Positions 55,691-63,354 of a stretch of 64,000 nucleotides of DNA are shown here, in pieces (positions within the stretch are counted from its first letter, which is position 1; each line of letters begins with the position of its first letter). Position numbers and translations under genes: made by a program. Under the pieces are notes generated by a model. That model did no database searches. It was not told the DNA's origin and saw only the letters and a program-made list of their open reading frames with translations. This DNA is from Thermoleophilum album (lineage in GTDB: Bacteria > Actinomycetota > Thermoleophilia > Solirubrobacterales > Thermoleophilaceae). Location of the stretch: positions 1 through 64,000 of the forward strand of contig NZ_CP066171.1 in the NCBI RefSeq assembly GCF_028867705.1. The letters are read 5' to 3'.

Positions 55691-56905
55691 ATGGCGGGGA
55701 CGGCGGTCGAGGAGCTCGATCTGCCTCTGTTCGACTACCTCGATCCGCAGCTACGCGGCGAACAGCTGCACCGGGTGGTGCGCGACCTGCGCGAGCGAGG
55801 GTGGCTCGCGCGCGCGCCGATCGGCTACGTCGTGCTCGACCGTGAAGCGGCGGAGTTCTTCCTGCGCGCCCGCGAGGCGGTGTTCCCCGGGCTCAAGATC
55901 GCCGAGCTCTTCGGCGTGCCCGAGGGGCCACTGCTCGAACAGATCCGTCGCAACATCCTGAACCTGACGGGCGACAGTCACCGCCGGCTGCGCAACCTTG
56001 TCAACCCCTTCTTCACTCCCCGCGCCGCCGATCGCCGGCGTCCGCTTATGCGCGAACTGTTAGCGGCCCTATGGGAAAAACTGTCTGCGGAGAAGCGCTG
56101 CGAGGCCGTCGGGGCGCTCTGCGAGCCCTACCCCGCGCAAGCGATCGCCCGTGTGGTCGGTGCCCCGCTCGCCGACGCGCCGCTCCTCGAGCGCTGGTCG
56201 GGCCTCATCCAGCAACAGTTCGACGGCCCCGCCCTGCTCGCGCGGCGCGACGAGATCGAACGCGCCTGCGCCGAGTTCTACGAGTACTGCGCCGCGCTGA
56301 TCGGCGAGCGCCGTGCACGGCCGCGCGACGATCTTGTGTCGGAGCTCGTGCGCGCCGAGCAGGAAGGCGATCGTTTGAGCGACGTCGAGTGCATGAACCT
56401 GGTGCTGAACGTGCTGGTCGGAGGTGTCGAGACGACGCAGGCGCAGCTCGCCCACGCCCTGCGTCTGTTCGCAACGCACCCCAAGCAGTGGCAGCTGCTG
56501 GCCGAGCGGCCAGAGTTGGCTGGCCGTGCGGTCGAGGAGGTGCTGCGCTTCGAGCCGGTGACGCCGTTCACAGCGCGCCTGCTGGAGCGGGATGTCGAGT
56601 TTCGGGGCGTCCGCTTTCCCGCCGGCACGGTGGTGATGGTGTGCCAACTGGCTGCCAACCGCGATGGAGTGCCAGGCGACCCCGATCGTTTCGACATCGC
56701 GCGCCCCCCGGGTGGGCCGCGCACGTTGGCGTTCGGTGCCGGCATCCACTACTGCCTCGGCGCCAACCTCGCTCGCGTCGAGCTCGAGGAGGCGCTCGCC
56801 TTCCTCGCGCCGCGTATGCCCAATCTCGCGCTCGACGGCGAGGTCGTCCTCGGCACCGTGCACGGTGTCTACGGCGTCGAGCAGCTGCCGCTGCGGTGGC
56901 GGTGA
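55691..56905 (+). CDS. Cytochrome P450
   Basis: A soluble bacterial P450 of 404 residues. It has the I-helix LVGGVETTQ (the acid-threonine pair for oxygen activation), the ExxR motif in EEVLRFEP and the heme-binding FGAGIHYCLG near residue 354. The substrate cannot be read from the sequence. It does not show typical CYP153 alkane hydroxylase features that I can recognise. Ferredoxin and reductase genes are not adjacent. Confidence 0.93.
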   Translation: MAGTAVEELDLPLFDYLDPQLRGEQLHRVVRDLRERGWLARAPIGYVVLDREAAEFFLRAREAVFPGLKIAELFGVPEGPLLEQIRRNILNLTGDSHRRLRNLVNPFFTPRAADRRRPLMRELLAALWEKLSAEKRCEAVGALCEPYPAQAIARVVGAPLADAPLLERWSGLIQQQFDGPALLARRDEIERACAEFYEYCAALIGERRARPRDDLVSELVRAEQEGDRLSDVECMNLVLNVLVGGVETTQAQLAHALRLFATHPKQWQLLAERPELAGRAVEEVLRFEPVTPFTARLLERDVEFRGVRFPAGTVVMVCQLAANRDGVPGDPDRFDIARPPGGPRTLAFGAGIHYCLGANLARVELEEALAFLAPRMPNLALDGEVVLGTVHGVYGVEQLPLRWR

Positions 56906-56913
56906 AAAAAAGA

Positions 56914-56946
56914 ACGGCCCGCCGCTTGAAAGCGGTGGGGCGCCGT
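56914..56946 (-). terminator. Intrinsic terminator of PepSY gene
   Basis: A GC-rich hairpin (arms ACGGCCCGCCGC and GCGGTGGGGCGCCGT, loop TTGAAA) is followed on the minus strand by TTCTTTTTTT. It ends the minus-strand transcript of the PepSY gene and lies just beyond the P450 stop. Confidence 0.75.
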
Positions 56947-56989
56947 GTCCCCCGGTCGGAGCGCTTCGCGCTCGCTTCCGTCGTGTCAG

Positions 56990-57721
56990 CTAGCTGTCGG
57001 CGTTGCTGTCGCTCGCGGTGCCGTCGTCGGAGTTCGAGGAGTCCGCGTGCCGCTTCCGGTGGGGCGGGCCGTCGCCGGGCCAGCGCTCTGTCGCGACGAC
57101 TTTGAACTCCCTGTCGACGCGGACTTCGAGGTAGTCGCCGTCCGCGGTCTTGATGTGGGCCTCGTAGGCGGCCTGCGAATCAGCACTGGTTTCGCTGCGC
57201 AGAATCTGCGCCCCCGGGTACTTGGCGAGCACCGCTTGCTCGACCTTCTGCTTAGTCGTCCCCGTCAACGGTCGCTCGCGCCAGCGGCGGCTCCGCCGTC
57301 CGTCCTTGTCGCGGCAGGGGCGGGCCGGCTCGGCTTTGACAGCGGTAGCGCGGAAGTCCGAGTTGACCAGCACCACACGGCGTTTGCCGTCCGCGGTGAC
57401 GATGTGCGCGTGATAGCGGGTGGAGTAGGGACCGCCCGCTTCGACGCGCTCCACGGTGGCACCGGGCACCTTCGCGAGCGCGGCCTTTTTGACCTTCGCC
57501 GCTACCGACGAGCTCAGCGCCCGGTCGGGCCGGTGAGCGCCGTGAAGGCCACGGCCGTGCCAGCCGCCCGGTCGCCAGGGCGGACCGTCCGGGTCCGCGG
57601 TGGAGGTCGAGGAGTTGGTGGTCGTGGTGTTGTCGGCGGCTCCCGCTACGACGCCGCCGCCCAGGGCGAACGCTGCGAGTACCGACAACCACAAGAGACT
57701 CCTCTGTAAGTAACGAAGCAT
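56990..57721 (-). CDS. Secreted PepSY-like repeat protein
   Basis: The 243-residue product has a signal peptide (about 8-28), an Asn/Ser/Thr linker, and two PepSY-like modules: VAAKVKKAALAKVPGATVERVE with YHAHIVTADGKRRVVLV, and KVEQAVLAKYPGAQILRSE with YEAHIKTADGDYLEVRVD. The tail is acidic and Ser-rich. PepSY domains often inhibit proteases or sense the envelope. ATG with an AGGAGG Shine-Dalgarno 4 nt upstream (57726-57731), one of the few strong ribosome sites here. It lies downstream of an OmpR/kinase pair and may be its target. Confidence 0.78.
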   Translation of the reverse strand: MLRYLQRSLLWLSVLAAFALGGGVVAGAADNTTTTNSSTSTADPDGPPWRPGGWHGRGLHGAHRPDRALSSSVAAKVKKAALAKVPGATVERVEAGGPYSTRYHAHIVTADGKRRVVLVNSDFRATAVKAEPARPCRDKDGRRSRRWRERPLTGTTKQKVEQAVLAKYPGAQILRSETSADSQAAYEAHIKTADGDYLEVRVDREFKVVATERWPGDGPPHRKRHADSSNSDDGTASDSNADS

Positions 57722-57847
57722 CGCGCCTCCTTTTCGTCGTTTTCTCGTTGGCGCGAATGCTGTGCGTCGCAGCCTGGAGATACCTCGGCGTAGGCTGAGA
57801 GAAACCTAAGAAGCGGCGCTCCCCTAGGAGCGGCGCCCGCCGCAGCG

Positions 57848-59338
57848 TCAGGGCGCGCCTGCCTCGCTGTGGTCTTCGGTGTCGCCCGGTATGTGCGTAT
57901 CGCGGTCGGGCAAGCGCACGGTAAAAAGCGCCCCGCCCCCCGCCGCGTTCGTGGCGGTGACCTCGCCGCCATGCGCCTCGGCGATCGCTTTCACTATCGC
58001 GAGCCCGAGACCGGCGCCGGCGCGGCCGCGCGTGCGCCCCGGATCGGCACGCCAGAAGCGTTCAAAAAGACGCTCGGGGTCGCCGGGCGGAAGTCCAGGG
58101 CCGTAGTCGCGGACGGCGATCTCGACGGCTCCGGCGCGCCGCTGTCCTGACAGCTCGACCGGCGTTCCTGGCGGGGTGTGCGCGAGCGCATTGGCGACGA
58201 GGTTGCCGAGCAACTGCCGGAGCTCGCCGTCCGACCCGCGCACGATCAGCTCATCCGGTGCGTGTACGCGGATGTCGCGTTCCGGGGCACGCACGCGCGC
58301 GTCATCGGCGACCTCGCGCAACAGTCGCGCCAGGTCGACGCGTTCGTCGCGACGTGCGTTCGGCTCTTCGAGTCGCGCCAACGCCAGCATGTCGTCGACG
58401 AGCGAACCCATCCGCGCTGCTTCGGCGCCGATGCGCTCCATCGCCTTCGCAACCTGGTCCGGCTCGCGTGCAGCACCGAGTCGGTAGAGGTCGGCGTAGC
58501 CGCGGATCGCCGCGAGCGGCGTACGCAGCTCGTGCGAGGCGTCAGCGAGGAACTCCCGCAACCGCTGCTCCGAGCGCTCGCGCTCCCCGAGCGCCGCGGC
58601 GAGCCGGTCGACCATCCGGTCGAACGCTTGCGAGAGGCGACCGACCTCGCTGCGCGGATCGCCACCCCCCACCCGCTCCTCTAGGTGGCCGCTCGATATT
58701 CGCTCGGCAGCGGCGGTGATGCGGGCGAGCGGCCGCAGCTCGAAACGAACGACGATCCACGACGCAACACCGAGCCCCAAGAGCACGATCGCCGCCACGA
58801 CGCTCTGGGCGACGAGCAGTCGGCGGAGCGCGTCGTCCGCTTCGCGCGTGGGCACAGCCGCGACGAGCAAGTTGCCGCCCGGCAAGCGCACGCTCGCGAC
58901 GCGGTAGCGTCCGCTCGGCGTCTCGATCGTGGCCGTGGAGCGCGGTGTTGGCGGTTCCGGGAGTTTGGGGTAGGGGCCGCTGTCGCCGTTAGCGAAGGGG
59001 TTGAAGATCGTGCGGGCGAGAACCCGGTCGCCGTTTCGCGTTCTCACCTCGCCGTAGGTGCCGGCTGGCAGCGACGGTCCTATGGCGGGAGGAGGGGCTC
59101 CGAGCTCGAAGCGTTCACGCTTGTGATCGTCGTCGTCCGCTCGCGCAGGGAGCCTGCGATGGGTGACGATTCCCAGGTCGCGGGCGAGGGGGACAAGGGC
59201 CAAGCGCAGCTGCTCGTCGATGCGGCGGTACTGGAAGTCACGCTGCTCGACATAGGTCAGCGCGCCAGCCACGACGAGCGCCACGCCCGCGAGCGCGATC
59301 ACACTGGCGACCAGGCGTGCCTGCAGCGAGCGCATCAA
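57848..59338 (-). CDS. Sensor histidine kinase (HAMP, HisKA, HATPase)
   Basis: A membrane sensor of 496 residues: helix at about 10-28, an outer sensor region (30-175), second helix (about 180-200), HAMP, the phospho-His box ASHELRTPLAAI near 268, and a HATPase domain with GNLVANALAHTPP, DYGPGLPPGD and GAGLGLAIVKAI. ATG at 59338 overlaps the response-regulator stop by 4 nt. Pairing with the OmpR-type gene is certain from position; the signal is unknown. Confidence 0.95.
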   Translation of the reverse strand: MMRSLQARLVASVIALAGVALVVAGALTYVEQRDFQYRRIDEQLRLALVPLARDLGIVTHRRLPARADDDDHKRERFELGAPPPAIGPSLPAGTYGEVRTRNGDRVLARTIFNPFANGDSGPYPKLPEPPTPRSTATIETPSGRYRVASVRLPGGNLLVAAVPTREADDALRRLLVAQSVVAAIVLLGLGVASWIVVRFELRPLARITAAAERISSGHLEERVGGGDPRSEVGRLSQAFDRMVDRLAAALGERERSEQRLREFLADASHELRTPLAAIRGYADLYRLGAAREPDQVAKAMERIGAEAARMGSLVDDMLALARLEEPNARRDERVDLARLLREVADDARVRAPERDIRVHAPDELIVRGSDGELRQLLGNLVANALAHTPPGTPVELSGQRRAGAVEIAVRDYGPGLPPGDPERLFERFWRADPGRTRGRAGAGLGLAIVKAIAEAHGGEVTATNAAGGGALFTVRLPDRDTHIPGDTEDHSEAGAP

Positions 59339-60033
59339 CGGCGCGGCGGCCGCAGCGCATAGCCGACACCCCGCACGGTGTGGATCAGCGGTGGGCCGAG
59401 GGCGTGCAGCTTTTTGCGCAGGTAGCTGATGTAGGTCTCGAGAACGCGTGCGTCGCCGCCGAAGTCGTAGCGCCAGACGTGCTCGAGAATCTGGGCGCGG
59501 GTGAGCACGCGGTTGGGGTTGAGCAGCAGATAACGAAGCAAGCGGTACTCGGTGGGTGTGAGCTCGACGAGTTGGCCGCCCCTGCGCACCTCGTGCGCGT
59601 CCTCGTCCATTTCCAGATCTTCGAAGACGAGGCGACCGCCCGTCCTGTCACCCTGTCCCGACCGGCGCAGCACGGCGCGAACGCGGGCGATCAGTTCTTC
59701 GATCGAGAAAGGTTTGGTGACGTAGTCGTCGCCGCCGATCGTGAGTCCACGCACCTTGTCGGCGGTGGTGTCGCGCGCGGTTAGGAACACGATCGGTCGG
59801 CGCGAGCGCTCGGCGCCGAGTCTTTCGGCGAGCGCGAAGCCGTCGATATCGGGCAGCATCACGTCAAGCACCAACAGGTGCGGGTCGAACTCGTGCACCA
59901 GCCGAAGGGCGGTCGTGCCGTCGCCAGCGGTTTCGACGTCGAAACCCGAGTAGCGCAGTGCCATCGCCACTACGTCGGCGATGTTCGGCTCGTCGTCGAC
60001 GACGAGTACGCGTAGTGGTTGCCGCTCAGCCAC
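59335..60033 (-). CDS. OmpR-family response regulator
   Basis: A transcription factor of 232 residues: receiver domain with DDEPN, the phospho-Asp in LLVLDVMLPDIDG near 53, FLTARD and the Lys in VTKPFS, then a winged-helix DNA-binding domain with LTPTEYRLLRYLL, RAQILEHVW and VLETYISYLRKKL. The open frame continues upstream, but GTG at 60033 gives a normal N-terminus. First gene of the set RR, kinase, PepSY protein. Confidence 0.95.
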   Translation of the reverse strand: MAERQPLRVLVVDDEPNIADVVAMALRYSGFDVETAGDGTTALRLVHEFDPHLLVLDVMLPDIDGFALAERLGAERSRRPIVFLTARDTTADKVRGLTIGGDDYVTKPFSIEELIARVRAVLRRSGQGDRTGGRLVFEDLEMDEDAHEVRRGGQLVELTPTEYRLLRYLLLNPNRVLTRAQILEHVWRYDFGGDARVLETYISYLRKKLHALGPPLIHTVRGVGYALRPPRR

Positions 60034-60206
60034 AGCTCGAGGATGGCGCGGCTTGCTTGGAAAAACCTGGGAGCCGTGGAGGCGAGGGGTGGGCGCGCGG
60101 CAAGCCGAGTCCGCGCCGACCGTCCGCCCTGCCGCTACCGGTTCCGCGGCCAGTGTCGTGGGCACGACGTCGCGCGCGGGCGCCGCTCTTCGCGCACCTT
60201 CCCTGG

Positions 60207-61634
60207 TCAAACGCGTCCGGCATCGCTCGCACCGCGCCAGTGCAGGATCTCGAGGGCGCATGCGACCTCGAGCGCGTTTTCGGCGAGCGGCCGTGGCAGC
60301 AGCGCCTCTGCGCGTGCCAGCCGCATCAGCACGGTGTTGCGGTGGCAGTGCACGAGCGCTGCGGTGCGGCTGGCGTTCGACTGCTCGCGCAGGTAGACGC
60401 GCAGCGTCTCGCGCAGCTGCTCGGGCGCGTCGGCGAGCTTGCCGAGTGTGTCGCGCACGAACTCGTCAGCGGCCGACGGGTCGGCCGCCAGCAGCGCGAC
60501 GAGCCGGACCTCGTCGTAGCGAGCGACGCGCGCGGCCGAGCCGAGGCGCGACAGAACGCGTTGCGCCACGAGCGCCTGCTGGTGCGAGCGCCGGAAGCCA
60601 GCAAGTCCGCTGCCCGCGGTCCCGATCACCACGTAGACGTCGCGCAGCGCCTCACGGTGAGCGCGCAGGCGTGCCGCTGTGGGGGCTTCGCGAGCGTGGA
60701 TCCAGAACCAGCGGGTCCCCTCGCTCGGAACCACGACCAAGGGTCGACCGCCGCCTGCCGCTTCGGCCAGCGCCGCGACAGCAGCGTCGAGGGCTGTCGC
60801 GCTGGTGGCGGGCGCTGTCGACCAGACCACTGCCGCGACGTGCGTGCCGGCCAGGTCGTAGCCGAGCCGGCGGCTTGTGCGGTTCGGGTCGACCGGGGCC
60901 CCTTCAAGCAGCAGCGTGACTGCAGCCAAGCGCTCGGCGTTGGTGCCGCGGCTGAGTTCGTCGCGCTCACGCAGGATCCACTCGACGGTCGCCGCGCTCG
61001 TCGCGTCGACGTAGTCGAAGATCGAACGCGCCGAAAGCCGCAACAGATCGCGCAGCTCGCCGGGATCGTCGGTGAGCGTGAAGCAGATCTCCATCCACGC
61101 CTGCCAGGCCGCGTTCTGTCCGGCCCGGTAAGGCTCGATCGCCTGCGCATCGAGTCCGCGGCGAACGAGATCGCGCACCAGCCCGCGTGCCTCCGGCCCG
61201 AGATAAGGCTCGACCGGCTCTTGCGGCTCGCGGGCGACCGACTCCGCCCAGTGCGTGATCATCGCTCGGTTGGTGCGCCGGAACGCTTCGAGGAGCACCG
61301 GATCGGCAGCGACGAGCGGGTCGTGTTCCTCGAGGGCGGCAGCCTCTACCCGCTCGAGGATGCGCTCGGACGCCTGCAGCGCTATCCGTGCACCGGCTCG
61401 CATCAGTTCGAGCGCTCGTGGAGAGGCGTCGTAGGGCGCTGTCCGGCGCGATCGGCGGACGCGACCTGGCGCTTGCCCCTGAGCCCCAAGCGGTCGCTGT
61501 GCGCTCGTCAGGTCGACGGCGCTGGCGTGCGAGCGTGCGAGATCGGGTGGGCTGTCGGCGCGCTGGCTCTCGAGGTCGCTACGGGGCTGCGCGGGAAGTC
61601 GGCGGACGGCGCGCCTCGGCGATCGCTCGGGCAC
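60207..61634 (-). CDS. PucR/CdaR-family transcriptional regulator
   Basis: The 475-residue product has a helical N-terminal part (about 70-230, RTNRAMITHWAESV), a GGDEF-like middle (CdaR domain) and a C-terminal PucR helix-turn-helix with YLREQSNASRTAALVHCHRNTVLMRL. Such regulators control catabolic genes. GTG at 61634 is 6 nt after a TAATCT hexamer; ATG at 61403 is a later option because the first 75 residues look unstructured. It is divergent from the ELWxxDGT gene. Confidence 0.87.
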   Translation of the reverse strand: MPERSPRRAVRRLPAQPRSDLESQRADSPPDLARSHASAVDLTSAQRPLGAQGQAPGRVRRSRRTAPYDASPRALELMRAGARIALQASERILERVEAAALEEHDPLVAADPVLLEAFRRTNRAMITHWAESVAREPQEPVEPYLGPEARGLVRDLVRRGLDAQAIEPYRAGQNAAWQAWMEICFTLTDDPGELRDLLRLSARSIFDYVDATSAATVEWILRERDELSRGTNAERLAAVTLLLEGAPVDPNRTSRRLGYDLAGTHVAAVVWSTAPATSATALDAAVAALAEAAGGGRPLVVVPSEGTRWFWIHAREAPTAARLRAHREALRDVYVVIGTAGSGLAGFRRSHQQALVAQRVLSRLGSAARVARYDEVRLVALLAADPSAADEFVRDTLGKLADAPEQLRETLRVYLREQSNASRTAALVHCHRNTVLMRLARAEALLPRPLAENALEVACALEILHWRGASDAGRV

Positions 61635-61640
61635 GGTGCG

Positions 61641-61646
61641 AGATTA
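61641..61646 (-). promoter_or_regulatory. -10-like TAATCT before PucR gene
   Basis: TAATCT on the minus strand lies 6 nt before the GTG at 61634. It supports that early start and a leaderless transcript. Confidence 0.45.
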
Positions 61647-61772
61647 ACCGCTAGTGAGTAGCGCCTTGCACAGCGCGCGGCGAGCCTGTATTGGTGGACG
61701 GGCGTTCCCAGACTCCTTTGCCCCCGACTCGCCTTGACGCGAGTTCATCGCCGTCTCGACGGAGGTGTGTAG

Positions 61773-63173
61773 ATGCTGATCGGGCGTTACCTGTCTCGTG
61801 GCCGCACGATCCTTGCGCTGGCACTTGTGCTTTCGGCGTCGGTGGTTGCTGTCTCGCCGGCGACCGCGGCGCGTCCGGTGCTGGTCAAGGGGGGCTTCGC
61901 TCCCGACCCCGAGCGCGCCGGCGGGAGTGCCCGCCCGGGCGACCTCACAGCGGTCGGGCGCAGCCTTTTCTTCACCGCCTGGGATGCCGAGCACGGGCGC
62001 GAGCTTTGGTTCTCCGGCGGCCGGCCCGGTGACGCTCGGCTGGTAGCCGACATCTACCCAGGCGCGTCTTCGAGTGCACCGGCATGCCTGCGAGCAGTCC
62101 GCGGCGCCGTGTACTTCAACGCCGCCGATCCCGATCACGGTCGCGAGCTCTGGCAGAGCGACGGGACCGCTCCAGGTACGCGTCTCGTTAAGCAGTTCGG
62201 AGGAGGACCTGTAGGTATCTCCCGCGACCCCTGCGTCGTCGGAAATCTCGGGGGTACGCTGCTCGTCGCGACCGTCTACCCGAGATCCGGCGCTTTGTGG
62301 GCGAGTGACGGTAGCGCTGAGGGCACAGAGCTGCTTTTGTCGGGCAACGTTCAATCGCTCGTCACAACCGGGTCAAGCGCCCTCGCGCTGGTAAACGCAG
62401 GTATAGGGGTGACCGAGCTGTGGACGACGGACGGTACCCCCGAGGGCACTTCGCGGGTATTGACGCTCGCTAATCCGGTTACAGGTGGCTCGGCCCTTAA
62501 CTTGACCGCTGCGGGCGAGCGCATCTACCTGGAGGTCAGCGATGCGGCACACGGGGCGGAGCTGTGGACGACCGACGGCACGGCGTCGGGTACACGCCTC
62601 GTAACCGACCTGCGTCCCGGTCCCGCGGGGAGCGAGCCCCACGCACTGACCCCCGCCGGCAACCGGCTCTACTTCACTGCCGATGACGGCGTCAGCGGTC
62701 GCGAGCTGTGGGCCACCGACGGGACCGCGGAGGGCACGCGTCGCGTCGCCGACCTCCGTCCGGGGCCCGCTGGCAGCGATCCCCGCCCGCTGGGAGTCGA
62801 CGCTAGTGGCACGCTCTACTTCACCGCTGACGACGGCGTCCGCGGTCGCGAGCTCTGGCGCACCGACGGCAGCACCCGGGGGACGCGACTGGTCGGAGAC
62901 CTGCGCCGCGGTGCGGAGGGCAGCGACCCGTTGGGGTTCGCGTCGGTGGCTGGACGCGTCTACTTCACCGCCGACGATGGCCGACGCGGTCGCGAGCTGT
63001 GGGTCGTCGACCGCCCGCGCGGCGGGCCTCGCTTGGTCGCGGACCTCGTGCCAGGCCCACGGTCGAGCGATCCGACCAGCTTGACGGTCGCGGGGCGCAG
63101 ACTGTTTTTCGTCGCAGCCGACGCGGCGGGTACTTTCGGGCTCTGGCGAATCCGTCACCCACGCTGGTGGTGA
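61773..63173 (+). CDS. Secreted ELWxxDGT-repeat protein
   Basis: The 466-residue product has a Sec signal peptide (about 10-32) and nine related beta-sheet units of about 45 residues, the best being GRELWATDGTAEGTRRVADL with the framing LYFTADDG and PGPAGSDP. The fourth to eighth units are most regular; the first, third and ninth have lost parts of the motif. Such repeats form propeller-like outer proteins with no known activity. ATG at 61773 has a good GGAGG ribosome site (61761-61765, 7-nt spacing). No wall anchor is seen. Confidence 0.88.
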   Translation: MLIGRYLSRGRTILALALVLSASVVAVSPATAARPVLVKGGFAPDPERAGGSARPGDLTAVGRSLFFTAWDAEHGRELWFSGGRPGDARLVADIYPGASSSAPACLRAVRGAVYFNAADPDHGRELWQSDGTAPGTRLVKQFGGGPVGISRDPCVVGNLGGTLLVATVYPRSGALWASDGSAEGTELLLSGNVQSLVTTGSSALALVNAGIGVTELWTTDGTPEGTSRVLTLANPVTGGSALNLTAAGERIYLEVSDAAHGAELWTTDGTASGTRLVTDLRPGPAGSEPHALTPAGNRLYFTADDGVSGRELWATDGTAEGTRRVADLRPGPAGSDPRPLGVDASGTLYFTADDGVRGRELWRTDGSTRGTRLVGDLRRGAEGSDPLGFASVAGRVYFTADDGRRGRELWVVDRPRGGPRLVADLVPGPRSSDPTSLTVAGRRLFFVAADAAGTFGLWRIRHPRWW

Positions 63174-63218
63174 CAGTTAAGCCTGGCTAGGAGGCTGTCG
63201 CTAGACGTGACGGGGATC

Positions 63219-63247
63219 GGGGCCGCCGGCGGAAGGCCGGCGGCCCC
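63219..63247 (+). terminator. Perfect 12-bp stem after ELWxxDGT gene
   Basis: GGGGCCGCCGGC (63219-63230), loop GGAAG and GCCGGCGGCCCC (63236-63247) form a perfect hairpin 46 bp after the stop. Only a short CCTTTCC follows, so it is a U-poor actinobacterial-type terminator. Confidence 0.65.
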
Positions 63248-63288
63248 GGCGCCTTTCCAACGGCCCCGGCGCTGTGCACTCTGCACAA

Positions 63289-63307
63289 ACAAACGCCCGA
63301 AGTTTGT
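63289..63307. promoter_or_regulatory. Inverted repeat, possible operator of FMO gene
   Basis: ACAAAC and GTTTGT form perfect 6-bp arms around a 7-nt spacer, 48 bp before the ATG of the flavin monooxygenase. A second palindrome, GTGCA-CTC-TGCAC (63274-63286), lies just upstream. Both could be regulator sites. Confidence 0.4.
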
Positions 63308-63354
63308 AACGTAGGACCTGTACGTCCACCAGTCCGTCTTGCGATCCTCGAGCC

